DNA from: DATLGB01 sp963740765
Lineage (GTDB): Bacteria; Actinomycetota; Thermoleophilia; Solirubrobacterales; Solirubrobacteraceae
DNA length: 64,000 nt
Direction: 5' to 3'
Assembly: GCA_963740765.1 (NCBI GenBank)
Contig: CAVUFN010000025.1
Location: 16,588-80,587 of the forward strand
Positions within the stretch are counted from its first letter, which is position 1. Each line of letters begins with the position of its first letter. Positions 54,708 through 63,034 of this stretch are shown here, piece after piece. The translations under genes were made by a program, and so were the position numbers. The notes beneath the pieces were generated by a model. The model did not search any database and had not been told where the DNA came from. It saw nothing but the letters and a program-made list of their open reading frames with translations.

Positions 54708-55736
54708 TCCTCCTCGAGGTCCGAACCGCGGGCGCAGGAGCACTGCGAGGACGAGCAGCAGCCCGTAGAGCCCTGAGGTGATCCCGGAGAAGTCGACGTC
54801 GAGCCCGAGCTTCTGGGGCAGGCCATGCACCACCTCGGGCAGCAGGTAGTTCGTCATCGCAGAGACCGCCACCGCGCCGGCCACGACGCCGCCGATGGAG
54901 CCCGCGCCGCCGCAGACCACCATGGCGAGCACGAAGATCGAGAACGAGAACTCGAACTGGCTGGGGTTGATGGTGCCGACGTACGACGCGAGGAAGACCC
55001 CTGCGATCGCGCCGAAGGCCGCCCCGGTCGCGTACGCGAGCAGCTTGAACTTCACCACCGGGACGCCCGCCACCGCTGCCGCGGTCTCGTCGTCGCGGAC
55101 GGCGATCCACGCCCGCCCCACGCGGGAGCCGCGGAGGCGCACGTTGACGAACAGCATCAGCAGCGCGAGCCCCAAGGCGCACCAGTACCAGGGCCGCAGA
55201 TCGAAGTCGGACAGGCGCCCGGTGAACGGCAGCTCGATCCGGTCGATCGGGCCGATGCCGATCGGACCGTAGGTGAGCGTGCCGCCGAACACGTGGATGG
55301 CGCGGCCGTTGAGCGCGGTCCGCCCGATGATCTCGCCGAAGGCGAGCGTGACCAGCGCGACGTACTCCGTGCGCAACCGCAGCGTCGGGATCCCGATCAG
55401 GGTCCCTGCGAGCGCGGCGACGGCGGCGGCGACCGCGGCGACGAGGATCAGATGGAGGTGGATGCCGGACGTGGCCGCGCTGGAGAGGACGGAGACGTCC
55501 GCCGCGTGCCAGTAGCCGGACGCGAGGTAGCTCGCGCTGTACGCGCCGATCGCGTAGAAGGCGACGAACCCGAGGTCGAGCAGGCCGGCGAACCCGACGA
55601 TGATGTTCAGACCGAGCGCCATCACCACGTACGCCGCCGCCAACACCAGGTTGTTGACGACCAGTCCCGCCGGGCTGAAGGGCAGCGGCGCGACGGCCGC
55701 CAGCGCGATGAGCAGCCCGACGCGCCCGCGGGTCAT
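54678..55736 (-). CDS. livM: Branched-chain amino-acid-type ABC transporter permease (LivM)
   Basis: 352 residues, ATG 55736. Ten or so membrane segments; MALGLNIIVGFAGLLDLGFVAFYAIGAY is the LivM N-terminal block and GRAWIAVRDDETAAAVAG the cytoplasmic EAA-like loop. VCGGAGSIGGVVAGAV marks the last helices. It needs LivH, LivG, LivF and a binding protein, none of which is nearby, so it is an orphan here. Its start overlaps the MarR stop (ATGA). The last ten residues are read antisense through the CAA tRNA. Confidence 0.85.
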   Translation of the reverse strand: MTRGRVGLLIALAAVAPLPFSPAGLVVNNLVLAAAYVVMALGLNIIVGFAGLLDLGFVAFYAIGAYSASYLASGYWHAADVSVLSSAATSGIHLHLILVAAVAAAVAALAGTLIGIPTLRLRTEYVALVTLAFGEIIGRTALNGRAIHVFGGTLTYGPIGIGPIDRIELPFTGRLSDFDLRPWYWCALGLALLMLFVNVRLRGSRVGRAWIAVRDDETAAAVAGVPVVKFKLLAYATGAAFGAIAGVFLASYVGTINPSQFEFSFSIFVLAMVVCGGAGSIGGVVAGAVAVSAMTNYLLPEVVHGLPQKLGLDVDFSGITSGLYGLLLVLAVLLRPRFGPRGGCGGRDSNPH

Positions 55737-56278
55737 CGCGGCCGGATGCGATCGGCGCCGCGCGTCACCGGGCACCGCCCTTCGTGATGACCGCAGGCGA
55801 CCGCGTCGCACATGCGGCAGGCCTGGCGAGCCGCCGAGATGTCGACCGTGCCGACGTCGAGCATCGTTCCGAGCGCCTGCTCCAAGGCCTCGAGCTGCGG
55901 ACCGTCGAGAGCTGCGATGGCGCTCGCCATCGCCCTTCCCCGCGCCTCGACGGTGCGCCGCGCGAGCCTCCGGCCGCGTGGCGTGAGCGACACCTGCACG
56001 CGCCGCGCGTCCTCGCCATCCCGATCACGGGAAGCCAGCCCCGCGTGCGAGAGCTGATCGACCACGCGCACGGCACGGGAGTGCGTGACCCGCAGGGCGT
56101 CGGCCAGCACGTCGACCGAGGCCCCGCCCGCCCACTCGTGCAACGACACCAGCGCCGCAGGAAGGACGCCGGCCATGCCACTGGCGGCCTCGGTGGCGTC
56201 GCGAAGGTCGTCACCGAGCCGCAGCGCCAGCGCCCCGAGCCGGTTGGCGACGGCGGCAGCATTATGTGCTTCGGGCAT
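55733..56278 (-). CDS. MarR family transcriptional regulator with C-terminal Cys cluster
   Basis: 181 residues. The winged helix is visible: VDVLADALRVTHSRAVRVVDQLSHAGLASRDRD, then RRVQVSLTPRGRRL. The tail has four Cys (CRMCDAVACGHHEGRCPV), also seen in other actinobacterial MarR proteins, possibly binding a metal or acting as a redox switch. Transcribed with livM, which it may control. A 12-nt palindrome covers its own start codon, so self-repression is likely. Confidence 0.85.
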   Translation of the reverse strand: MPEAHNAAAVANRLGALALRLGDDLRDATEAASGMAGVLPAALVSLHEWAGGASVDVLADALRVTHSRAVRVVDQLSHAGLASRDRDGEDARRVQVSLTPRGRRLARRTVEARGRAMASAIAALDGPQLEALEQALGTMLDVGTVDISAARQACRMCDAVACGHHEGRCPVTRGADRIRPR

Positions 56279-56285
56279 ATATGCC
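56274..56285. promoter_or_regulatory. Palindrome over the MarR start codon
   Basis: GGCATA/TATGCC is a perfect 12-nt palindrome; the MarR ATG lies inside it (56278-56276 on the minus strand). It stands in the divergent gap before the small gene at 56335, so it could control both. Assigned by symmetry and position only. Confidence 0.45.
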
Positions 56286-56334
56286 GCGAAACCGTACCGC
56301 AGGAACGCCCGCGGATACGGCGAAGGGAGAGCGC

Positions 56335-56583
56335 ATGGTCGCTCTCGCCACGATTATCCCGGTCGGGACCGTTCTCGGCCTCTTGCTGTTCGGGACCTAC
56401 GGGACGCACCGGCCGCCGGCCGTCACCGTCGGACGAGTGGCGCCGGTCGCGATCCTCGCGATCCTGCTCGGGCCCGTGGCGACTGCGGTCTTCGGGCTGA
56501 TCGGGTGGCTGGTCGGCATCGTCGTCCTCGTGGGGGCCATCCTCATGGCCGCCATGCTGAGGACGCCGCCGCTGCGCTCGTAG
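56335..56583 (+). CDS. Small two-helix membrane protein
   Basis: 82 residues with a GGGAGAG ribosome site. Hydrophobic segments LATIIPVGTVLGLLLFGTY and a long C-terminal stretch (ILLGPVATAVFGLIGWLVG onward) indicate two or three membrane helices. No known domain. Divergent from the MarR gene. Two nt before the next gene, so both may be co-transcribed. Function unknown. Confidence 0.55.
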   Translation: MVALATIIPVGTVLGLLLFGTYGTHRPPAVTVGRVAPVAILAILLGPVATAVFGLIGWLVGIVVLVGAILMAAMLRTPPLRS

Positions 56584-56585
56584 CC

Positions 56586-57086
56586 ATGCTCGCCGAGCGC
56601 GCGGCCGCCCACCTGAAGCGGCTGCCCCACGAGCCGCACCTGCACGTCAAGCGCACGCTCGCCACGCAGGCGCGCGAGCTGCTCGAGGCCGAGGGTGAGG
56701 ACCCCGCCGCGATCGCGCTGATGCTCGACCGGCACGCCATCGAGCTGCCCGACCGCCCGACGCTGCTGTTCGCCACGGACACGTCCGCACCGGCCCGCGA
56801 CCCGTTCGTCGAGATCGGCGCCGGCCCGCCGCACCCGCTCAACGACGCGCTGATCGAGGCCGAGGTCGCCGCGGCCACGGCCGCCGACGCGGAGCCGGCC
56901 ACCCGCCTCGCGCTCGCCCGCCTCGCCGCCGAACTCATGGAGGACACCGTCGCCCTCGAGCAGGGCTGGGGCGACACGCCGGTCGACGTCAGCCGCTACT
57001 CAGCCCTGATGGCGCTGCCCACCGCGGACCGCGTCCAGCAGCTCCTCGGCGAACGCGGCGGGGGCGACGAGGATCCCGCCGTCTGA
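56586..57086 (+). CDS. Hypothetical protein, Ala/Leu-rich, helical
   Basis: 166 residues, ATG at 56586 two nt after the previous stop. The text (LAERAAAHLKRLPHEPHLHVK, VEIGAGPPHPLNDALIEAEVAAA, VALEQGWGDTPVDVSRYS) is acidic and helical with no recognised domain, no signal peptide and no membrane segment. Its last 87 nt overlap, tail to tail, the end of the inositol monophosphatase gene. Codon pattern looks coding, but the annotation is tentative. Confidence 0.5.
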   Translation: MLAERAAAHLKRLPHEPHLHVKRTLATQARELLEAEGEDPAAIALMLDRHAIELPDRPTLLFATDTSAPARDPFVEIGAGPPHPLNDALIEAEVAAATAADAEPATRLALARLAAELMEDTVALEQGWGDTPVDVSRYSALMALPTADRVQQLLGERGGGDEDPAV

Positions 57087-57773
57087 CGGCGGGAGCGGGT
57101 CCAACGGAATCACTTCGAGGCCGGCCGCGCGGCACATCAGCGCACCCGCGGCGACGTCCCAGGCCTTGACCCCGCGCTCGAAGTACGCGTCGTAGCGGCC
57201 GCCTGCGGTCCACGCCAGATCCAGCGCCGCCGAGCCGAGCCGGCGGATGTCGCGCACGCGCGGGAGCAGCTCGGCGACCAGCGCGCCCTGGACGCGCCGG
57301 ACCTCGGCGTCGTAGCCGAAACCCGTGGCGACCATCGCCGAGGCCAGATCGGCCCGTCCTGAGGCCGACACCCCCTCCCCGTTCAACCGCGGTGCCTCCC
57401 CCACGACGACGGTCCAGCACTCGTCGCGCATCGGGTCGTACACGACGCCGACCGCGTCCTCGAGCGCGATCGACACCGACCACTGCGGGATCCCGAACAG
57501 GTAGTTGACCGTCCCGTCGAGCGGGTCGACGACCCAGCGCCGCCCGGATGTGCCGGCGGAGCCGTCGCTCTCCTCCCCCAGGAAGCCGTCGCCGGGCCGC
57601 GCTTCGGCAAGCCGCGCGCGGATCAGCTCCTCGGCCTCGACGTCGGCCTCGGAGACGAGGTCGGTCGGCGTCGACTTCGACGAGACGGCGACCACGTCCC
57701 CGAAGCGCTCGCGCAGGAGGCCGCCGGCCTCCCGCGCGATCGACTCCGCGAGCTCGAGGTCGTCTACGACGAC
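57000..57773 (-). CDS. Inositol monophosphatase family protein
   Basis: About 257 residues. Metal and catalytic motifs: FLGEESDGS (Glu), WVVDPLDGTVNYLFGIPQW (DPLDGTxNY), and CWTVVVGEAP; the second site is YFERGVKAWDVAAGALM (W-D-xAAG). It dephosphorylates myo-inositol phosphate or histidinol phosphate. The start is unclear: family sequence begins near VVDDLELAESIARE, with only GTC/GTA codons there, overlapping the ligase stop by about 10 nt. Translational coupling to the ligase or a small sequence error could explain it. Confidence 0.85.
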   Translation of the reverse strand, partial: VVVDDLELAESIAREAGGLLRERFGDVVAVSSKSTPTDLVSEADVEAEELIRARLAEARPGDGFLGEESDGSAGTSGRRWVVDPLDGTVNYLFGIPQWSVSIALEDAVGVVYDPMRDECWTVVVGEAPRLNGEGVSASGRADLASAMVATGFGYDAEVRRVQGALVAELLPRVRDIRRLGSAALDLAWTAGGRYDAYFERGVKAWDVAAGALMCRAAGLEVIPLDPLPPSDGGILVAPAAFAEELLDAVRGGQRHQG

Positions 57774-59254
57774 ACCTCGGAGGGCACCTCGACCTCGCGC
57801 TTGAGGATCTTGCCCGTCGGGCCCTTGGGGAGCTCGTCGACGAACCAGACCTTGCGCGGGTACTTGTAGGCGGCGACCTCGTTCTTGACGAAGTCGCGCA
57901 ACTCGTCCTCCGTGACCTGCTCGCCGTCCTTGAGGACGACGGCGGCGCCGACCTCCTCGCCGAGGTCGTCGTGCGGGACGCCGATGACGGCGACCTCGCG
58001 CACGGCGTCGTGCTCGTAGAGGACCTCCTCGATCTCGCGCGGGTAGACGTTGTACCCGCCGCGGATGATGAGCTCCTTCTTGCGATCGACGATGAAGTAG
58101 TAGCCCTCGTCGTCGCGCTTGCCCATGTCGCCGGTGTAGAACCAGCCGTCCTCGTCGATGGCCTCCTTCGTGTCGTCCGGGCGGTCGTAGTAGCCCTTCA
58201 TGACGTTGTGGCCGCGGATGGCGATCTCGCCGACCTCGCCCTCGTCGACCTCGTTGCGGTCGTCGTCGACGAGCCGCAGCTCGACCCCGTCGATGGGGAT
58301 GCCGATCGACCCCTCCTTGGACTTGTCGGCCGGGTTGAACGTCGCGACCGGTGACGTCTCGGAGAGGCCGTAGCCCTCCAGCACCGTCGCGTCGAACTTC
58401 TCCTCGAACTTGCGCAGCACCTCGCCCGGCATCGCCGAGCCGCCGGATGCGCACACGCGCAGCGACGAGACGTCGTGCTCGGCCTCGGAGTGCAGCATCG
58501 CGCTGAACATCGTCGGCACGCCCTCGAAGACCGTGACCTTGTCGCGCTCGATGATCTCGAGCGCCTTGTCGGGGTCGAACCGCGGGATCAGCGTGACCAT
58601 GCCGCCCGCACCCATCGTCGCGTTGAGCCCGCAGGTCTGCCCGAACGAGTGGAACAGCGGCAGCGCGCCCAGCACGATGTCCTCCTCGCTGACGTCGAAC
58701 AGCGAGCCGGACACCTCGGCGTTCTTGATCAAGTTGGCGTGTGTGAGCTCGGCGCCCTTGGGCTTGCCGGTGGTCCCGCTCGTGTAGAGCAGGACGGCGG
58801 TGTCGGACTCGTCGCGGTCGACGATCGCGTCGTCGGGCTCGGCGGCGCCGACGACCTTCTCGAACTCGCCCGGCTCGACGAGCCACAGCTTCGCGCCCTC
58901 CTCCTCGGCCCCCTTCGTGGCGGGCTCCTCGAAGCCGTGCCACGCGAACAGGAACTTGGCGCCGTTGTCGCTGAGGTAGAAGGCGACCTCGCGGCCCTTG
59001 AGCAGCGGGTTCATCGGGACGACGACGCCGCCCGCCCGCAGGACGCCGTAGTAGATGGCAGCGAAGTGCGGGACGTTCGGGAGCATGATCCCGACCCGGT
59101 CGCCCACCTCGAAGCCGTTCTCCTTGAGGAGGCCGGCGACGTGCGCGCTCCCAGCCGCCAGGAGCTCGTAGCTCAGCTCGGCATCGTCGAGCTTGAGCGC
59201 GGTGCGATCACCGTGCTCTTTCGCGCTGTCCAACATCAGGTTCGCCAGGTTCAT
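57764..59254 (-). CDS. Long-chain fatty acid-CoA ligase (AMP-forming)
   Basis: 496 residues. LLYTSGTTGKPKGAELTHANL (P-loop), GYGLSETSP, YTGDMGKRDDEGYYFIVDRKK, GYNVYPREIEEVL and PKGPTGKILKREV with the catalytic Lys are ANL-superfamily motifs. It matches the FadD-like group of Actinobacteria. It makes acyl-CoA for lipid use. Intact; about 45 nt divergent from ctaG. Co-transcribed with the phosphatase downstream. Confidence 0.9.
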   Translation of the reverse strand: MNLANLMLDSAKEHGDRTALKLDDAELSYELLAAGSAHVAGLLKENGFEVGDRVGIMLPNVPHFAAIYYGVLRAGGVVVPMNPLLKGREVAFYLSDNGAKFLFAWHGFEEPATKGAEEEGAKLWLVEPGEFEKVVGAAEPDDAIVDRDESDTAVLLYTSGTTGKPKGAELTHANLIKNAEVSGSLFDVSEEDIVLGALPLFHSFGQTCGLNATMGAGGMVTLIPRFDPDKALEIIERDKVTVFEGVPTMFSAMLHSEAEHDVSSLRVCASGGSAMPGEVLRKFEEKFDATVLEGYGLSETSPVATFNPADKSKEGSIGIPIDGVELRLVDDDRNEVDEGEVGEIAIRGHNVMKGYYDRPDDTKEAIDEDGWFYTGDMGKRDDEGYYFIVDRKKELIIRGGYNVYPREIEEVLYEHDAVREVAVIGVPHDDLGEEVGAAVVLKDGEQVTEDELRDFVKNEVAAYKYPRKVWFVDELPKGPTGKILKREVEVPSEVSS

Positions 59255-59299
59255 GCCCTCTCCCTACTCTCGCGGTCTACGGCTGCCCTGCCCATCATC

Positions 59300-60136
59300 G
59301 TGCTTGCGTATGCGGTCCCGTACCTGGTGCGGGCCCGCCATCTTGCCGCGAACGGGCGGCCCGTGCCGCGCGCCAGGGTCGCGTGCTACCTCGCCGGGCT
59401 CGTCGCGCTGGCCGGCGCGGAGCTGATCCCGTCCAGCGATCGCTTCTCGCTGCACATGGCCGAGCACCTGCTGATCGGGGACGTCGCCGCGCTGCTCCTG
59501 GTGCTCGGGTTGACGGGACCGGTGCTCGCGCCGGTGCTCAAGCGCACGCGCGTCTTCCGCTTCCTGGCCCACCCGCTCGTGGCCCTGCCGTCCTGGGCCC
59601 TGTCGCTGTACGTATGGCACCTGCCGCCGTTGTACGAGGGCGCCGTGGCGCACCCGTGGGTGCACGGCCTCGAGCACGCGTCCTTCCTGTTCTTCTCCGT
59701 GAACCTCTGGATGGCGCTGCTCGGCCCGCTGCCCAAGCCGGCCTGGTTCGGCAACCTCGGGCGTCTCGGCTACATCGTCGCCGCGCGGCTGACGGGCGCC
59801 GTCCTCGGCAACGTCTTCCTGTGGGCGAACCACCCCTTCTACAAGGACACGTACCCGCGCCTGGGCGACCAGTCGATGGCCGGCAGCGTGATGATGGTCG
59901 AGGAGAGCATCCTCACCATCGGCCTCTTCTGCTGGCTCTTTCTCCGGGCCGCCCGCCAGACCGAGGAGCGCGACCGGCTCGTCGAGCTCGGCGCCGATCC
60001 GGACCGCGCCACGCGGGCGGTGGCCGCCGGGCGCGGTGACGCGCTGCGCGAGCGCCTAGAAGCCGGGCGGAACCCGGTCGGGGAAGCCGATGGCCTCCTC
60101 GAGCTGGGCGGCGAGCGCGAGCAGCAGCGGCTCTGA
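59300..60136 (+). CDS. ctaG: Cytochrome c oxidase assembly protein, caa3_CtaG type
   Basis: About 278 residues. Six or seven membrane segments with the family's His motifs: HMAEHLLIGDVAALLLVLGLTGPVL, HPLVALPSWALSLYVWHLPPLYE, and GLEHASFLFFSVNLWMALLGP, then EESILTIGLFCW. CtaG proteins deliver copper to heme-copper oxidases. Start uncertain: a GTG at 59300 follows hydrophobic codons that may belong to the first helix, so a non-standard start slightly upstream is possible. The last 81 nt overlap the end of the amidase gene on the other strand. Confidence 0.82.
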   Translation: MLAYAVPYLVRARHLAANGRPVPRARVACYLAGLVALAGAELIPSSDRFSLHMAEHLLIGDVAALLLVLGLTGPVLAPVLKRTRVFRFLAHPLVALPSWALSLYVWHLPPLYEGAVAHPWVHGLEHASFLFFSVNLWMALLGPLPKPAWFGNLGRLGYIVAARLTGAVLGNVFLWANHPFYKDTYPRLGDQSMAGSVMMVEESILTIGLFCWLFLRAARQTEERDRLVELGADPDRATRAVAAGRGDALRERLEAGRNPVGEADGLLELGGEREQQRL

Positions 60137-61369
60137 GCCGGTCCGGCCGACGAACTGGACGGCGCGCGGGAAGCCGTCGCCCGGCGTCGGCACCGCGATC
60201 GCGGGCAGCCCGGTGTGGTTGGCCATGCCCGGGAACGGGACGTACTTGAAGGCCTTGTCGAGCGACCGGACTGCCCCGAGCGCCTCGTACTCGCCGATCC
60301 GCGGCGGCAGCGTGTTGTTGACGGGCAGCATGAGGATGTCGTCGAACGACGCCTCGACCTTGGCGCGGTCGGAGGCGGCCGCGGAGCGCGCCGCCTCGAA
60401 GCCGGGTGCGAGGCGCCCGAGCCGGGCCAGGCCCCGCGAGCGGCGGTCGAGCCGCTCCGGGTGCGGCATCGCCGCGGCGTCGTCGGCGATCCCGCGCAGG
60501 TAGCGCGTCACCACGCGCGGGCCGATCATGCCCCAGTCGAGGTCGCGCTCGCCGACGGTGTGGCCGAGCCCGCGCAGGACCTCGAGCATCGCGTCGAACG
60601 CGGCGCGCGTCCCGTGGTCGGGACCGGGCAGCGTCGGCAGCGGGGGCTTGACCGACCACGTGATCCTCAGCTCGCGCGGCGCGGCCGGCTCGATGCGGTT
60701 CAGCAGCGCGGCGTCCTGCGTGGTCCGGCTCAGGAAGCCGAACGTCGACAGCCCGTTCCAGCTCTCCGGAGTCGGGATGACGCCGGTGCCGCACTTGAGT
60801 CCGACGAGGCCCGCGCACGCGGCCGGGATGCGGATCGACCCGGCGCCGTCGGAGGCGGTGGCGCCCGCCACGAGCCCGGCCGCGACCGCCGCGGCGCTGC
60901 CGCCGCTGGAGCCGCCCGGGGTGCGGTCGAGGTCCCACGGGTTGCGCGTCGCCCCGTACCAGAGCGTCTCCGTGAAGGCCATCGCCATCAGCTCGGGGAC
61001 GTTGGTCTTGCCGACGATCACCGCGCCGTCCTCCCGCAGCCGGCGGACCACCTCGGCGTCCTCGCGGGCAGGACCGCCGTGGGCGATCGAGCCCTTCGCG
61101 GTCACCTCCCCCTTGACGTCCATGTCGTCCTTGATCGCGATCGGGACGCCGAGCAGCGGCCGCTTGTCCTTGGCCTTGCGCCGCGCGTCGGCCTGGTCGG
61201 CCTCCGTGAGCGCCCGTTCCGCGAAGACGATGCGGAAGGCGTTGAGGACCGGGTCGTGCTGCGCGATGCGATCGAGGCTGAGCTGGGTGAGCTCGCGCGA
61301 GGAGACCTTCCCGCGGCGCACGAGGTCGGCCTGGGCGGCGACCCCGGCGAAGGCGATGTCGACGGACAT
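60056..61369 (-). CDS. Amidase (amidase signature family)
   Basis: 437 residues. The Ser-Ser-Lys triad is visible: Lys in LGVPIAIKDDMD, cis-Ser in TPGGSSGGSAAAVAAG, and the nucleophile Ser in ASDGAGSIRIPAACAGLVGLK. It hydrolyses an amide to the acid and ammonia; substrate unknown. Not linked to gatB or gatC, and shorter than GatA, so a transamidosome role is unlikely. Cytoplasmic. Starts 16 nt from the divergent M28-like gene. Confidence 0.9.
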   Translation of the reverse strand: MSVDIAFAGVAAQADLVRRGKVSSRELTQLSLDRIAQHDPVLNAFRIVFAERALTEADQADARRKAKDKRPLLGVPIAIKDDMDVKGEVTAKGSIAHGGPAREDAEVVRRLREDGAVIVGKTNVPELMAMAFTETLWYGATRNPWDLDRTPGGSSGGSAAAVAAGLVAGATASDGAGSIRIPAACAGLVGLKCGTGVIPTPESWNGLSTFGFLSRTTQDAALLNRIEPAAPRELRITWSVKPPLPTLPGPDHGTRAAFDAMLEVLRGLGHTVGERDLDWGMIGPRVVTRYLRGIADDAAAMPHPERLDRRSRGLARLGRLAPGFEAARSAAASDRAKVEASFDDILMLPVNNTLPPRIGEYEALGAVRSLDKAFKYVPFPGMANHTGLPAIAVPTPGDGFPRAVQFVGRTGSEPLLLALAAQLEEAIGFPDRVPPGF

Positions 61370-61385
61370 ATCGTGCGCAACCTAC

Positions 61386-62432
61386 ATGCGGGACGTCGTC
61401 GAAGCCCTCACCGCGTTCGCCAACCGCGGCGCGTGCACCGATGCCGAGCGCCGCGCGGCGCTGTGGCTGCACGACGACCTGCGCTCGCGCGGGTACGAGG
61501 CGTGGGTGGAGACGGTGTGGGTCCGTCCGCAGTGGGCGGGCTCGCTGCTGCTGCACGCGACGCTCGGCGTGGTCGCGTCGCTCGCCTCCACCGCGGTCCC
61601 GGCGCTCGCCCTCGTCGCGATCCTCCTGGCGGTCTCCTACGCGGGCGAGCTGCTGGGCCTGCCGATCCTGGCGCGCGTCTTCTACCGGCGCGCGACGCAG
61701 ACCGTGGTGGTCGAGCCGCCGGGCGACGGCATCCGGCTGTGGCTGGTGGCGCGGGTGGACACCGACCGCGGCGGCGCCGCCTTCCGCGAGCGCTGGCGGC
61801 GGTGGACGCGCCGCCTGCCCTTGCCCTGGCTCGTCGTCGCGGCGCTGCTGTGGGTCGTCGCGATGGGCGCCGTGCGTGCGTCCGGCGCGGAGGGCGGATG
61901 GATCGGCCTCGTGCAGATCGTCCCGACCGTGATCCTGCTCGGTGGCGCCGCGGTCGCCCTCGACGTCCTGCTCAGCGACTGGACCCCGGGCGCCGCCACG
62001 GCGGGCGGGACCGCGGTGGCGCTGGCGCTGCACGAGGAGCTGACCCGACGCCCACCCGAGCGCCTGTCCGTCGGCCTGCTGCTGTGCCCGCGGCCGGCGT
62101 TCCGCGCCTGGCGGCGCTCCGAGCGGCCCGTGCCGGCGGACACGGTCGTGGTCGAGCTCGGCCCGTGCGGCGGCGGCGAGGTGGCGTGGACGACGCGCCA
62201 CCCGCAACTCGTCGCCGCGGCCGGCGAGCGCGGCCGGCGCCTGCCGGGACGGCGCACCGCGCTCCCGACCCTGGCCGTCGCCACCGTCTCGGCAGGTGGT
62301 GTGCCCGGGCGCATCCACTCCGCGCACGACACCGCCGGCGCCGTGGACGAGACGACGCTCGACGCCGTCTACGACTTCGTGCTCGAGACGGTCGACCAGC
62401 TCGACGCCTCGCTCACGCGGACGGCCGTCTAG
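61386..62432 (+). CDS. M28-peptidase-like membrane protein, probably without the metal site
   Basis: 348 residues. The N-terminal RGACTDAERRAALWLHDDLRSRGYEAW and the C-terminal IHSAHDTAGAVDETTLDAVYDFVLETVDQLD follow the M28 aminopeptidase layout. Between them are about four membrane segments (SLLLHATLGVVASLASTAVPAL, LPWLVVAALLWVVAMGAV). The HxD...DNxSG zinc pattern is replaced by ARVDTDRGGAAF and TAGGTAVAL, so activity is doubtful. No signal peptide. It overlaps the SHOCT gene end by 4 nt. Possibly a binding or scaffold protein. Confidence 0.6.
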   Translation: MRDVVEALTAFANRGACTDAERRAALWLHDDLRSRGYEAWVETVWVRPQWAGSLLLHATLGVVASLASTAVPALALVAILLAVSYAGELLGLPILARVFYRRATQTVVVEPPGDGIRLWLVARVDTDRGGAAFRERWRRWTRRLPLPWLVVAALLWVVAMGAVRASGAEGGWIGLVQIVPTVILLGGAAVALDVLLSDWTPGAATAGGTAVALALHEELTRRPPERLSVGLLLCPRPAFRAWRRSERPVPADTVVVELGPCGGGEVAWTTRHPQLVAAAGERGRRLPGRRTALPTLAVATVSAGGVPGRIHSAHDTAGAVDETTLDAVYDFVLETVDQLDASLTRTAV

Positions 62433-63004
62433 AGGATCTTCGCCTTCTCGGCCGCGAACTCGGCGTCCGTCAGGGCGCCGGAGGCGTGCAGCGCGGACAG
62501 CCGCTCGATCTGGGAGATCGTGTCCGGCGGCCCGAAGGGGCTCGCATTGACGATGGTGGTGGGCACGCCCTGCAGGCCGAGGGCGGACTGCATCGCGCCG
62601 GCCATCGCCGTGCGGTCGCCGGGGTGCGCGGCGCGCGTCTCGGAGATCGTGGACAGCAGGCCGCCGATGTCGAGCTGGCCGCCGCCGAAGTTCACCACCG
62701 CGGGGACGTCCTCGATCATGACGTTGTCGTGGTCGTCGGGGTCGTAGCGGACCGACAGCTGCGAGCCGACGGTCGGGATCGACAGCTGCGGGTAGCGGAA
62801 GCGCTTCTCGACCTCGAAGGCGGGCTCGCCGGCCGGCTCGACTCGCAGGTGGGTCTTGAGCACGACCTCGGTGTTGGCGACGATCGAGTCGTTGCCGTTG
62901 GTGACGCTCATCCCGCGGTCGGAGATGGCGAGCACGGTGGCAGCGGCGGAGCGGCCCTCGCTCTCGAGCTTGTGGCGGTGGCGGCGGGAGGGCTTTCCGA
63001 ACAT
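62429..63004 (-). CDS. SHOCT-domain protein
   Basis: 191 residues. The middle (KTHLRVEPAGEPAFEVEKRFRYPQLSIPTVGSQLSVRYDPDDHDNV) is a small beta domain common in actinobacterial proteins of this kind. The end QIERLSALHASGALTDAEFAAEKAKIL is a SHOCT helix pair, often an oligomerisation or membrane-association tag. The positively charged start (KPSRRHRHKL) suggests contact with nucleic acid or membrane. Function unknown. Confidence 0.75.
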   Translation of the reverse strand: MFGKPSRRHRHKLESEGRSAAATVLAISDRGMSVTNGNDSIVANTEVVLKTHLRVEPAGEPAFEVEKRFRYPQLSIPTVGSQLSVRYDPDDHDNVMIEDVPAVVNFGGGQLDIGGLLSTISETRAAHPGDRTAMAGAMQSALGLQGVPTTIVNASPFGPPDTISQIERLSALHASGALTDAEFAAEKAKIL

Positions 63005-63034
63005 GCCGGGTCAATGGGCCCGGCGCCCGTTCCG

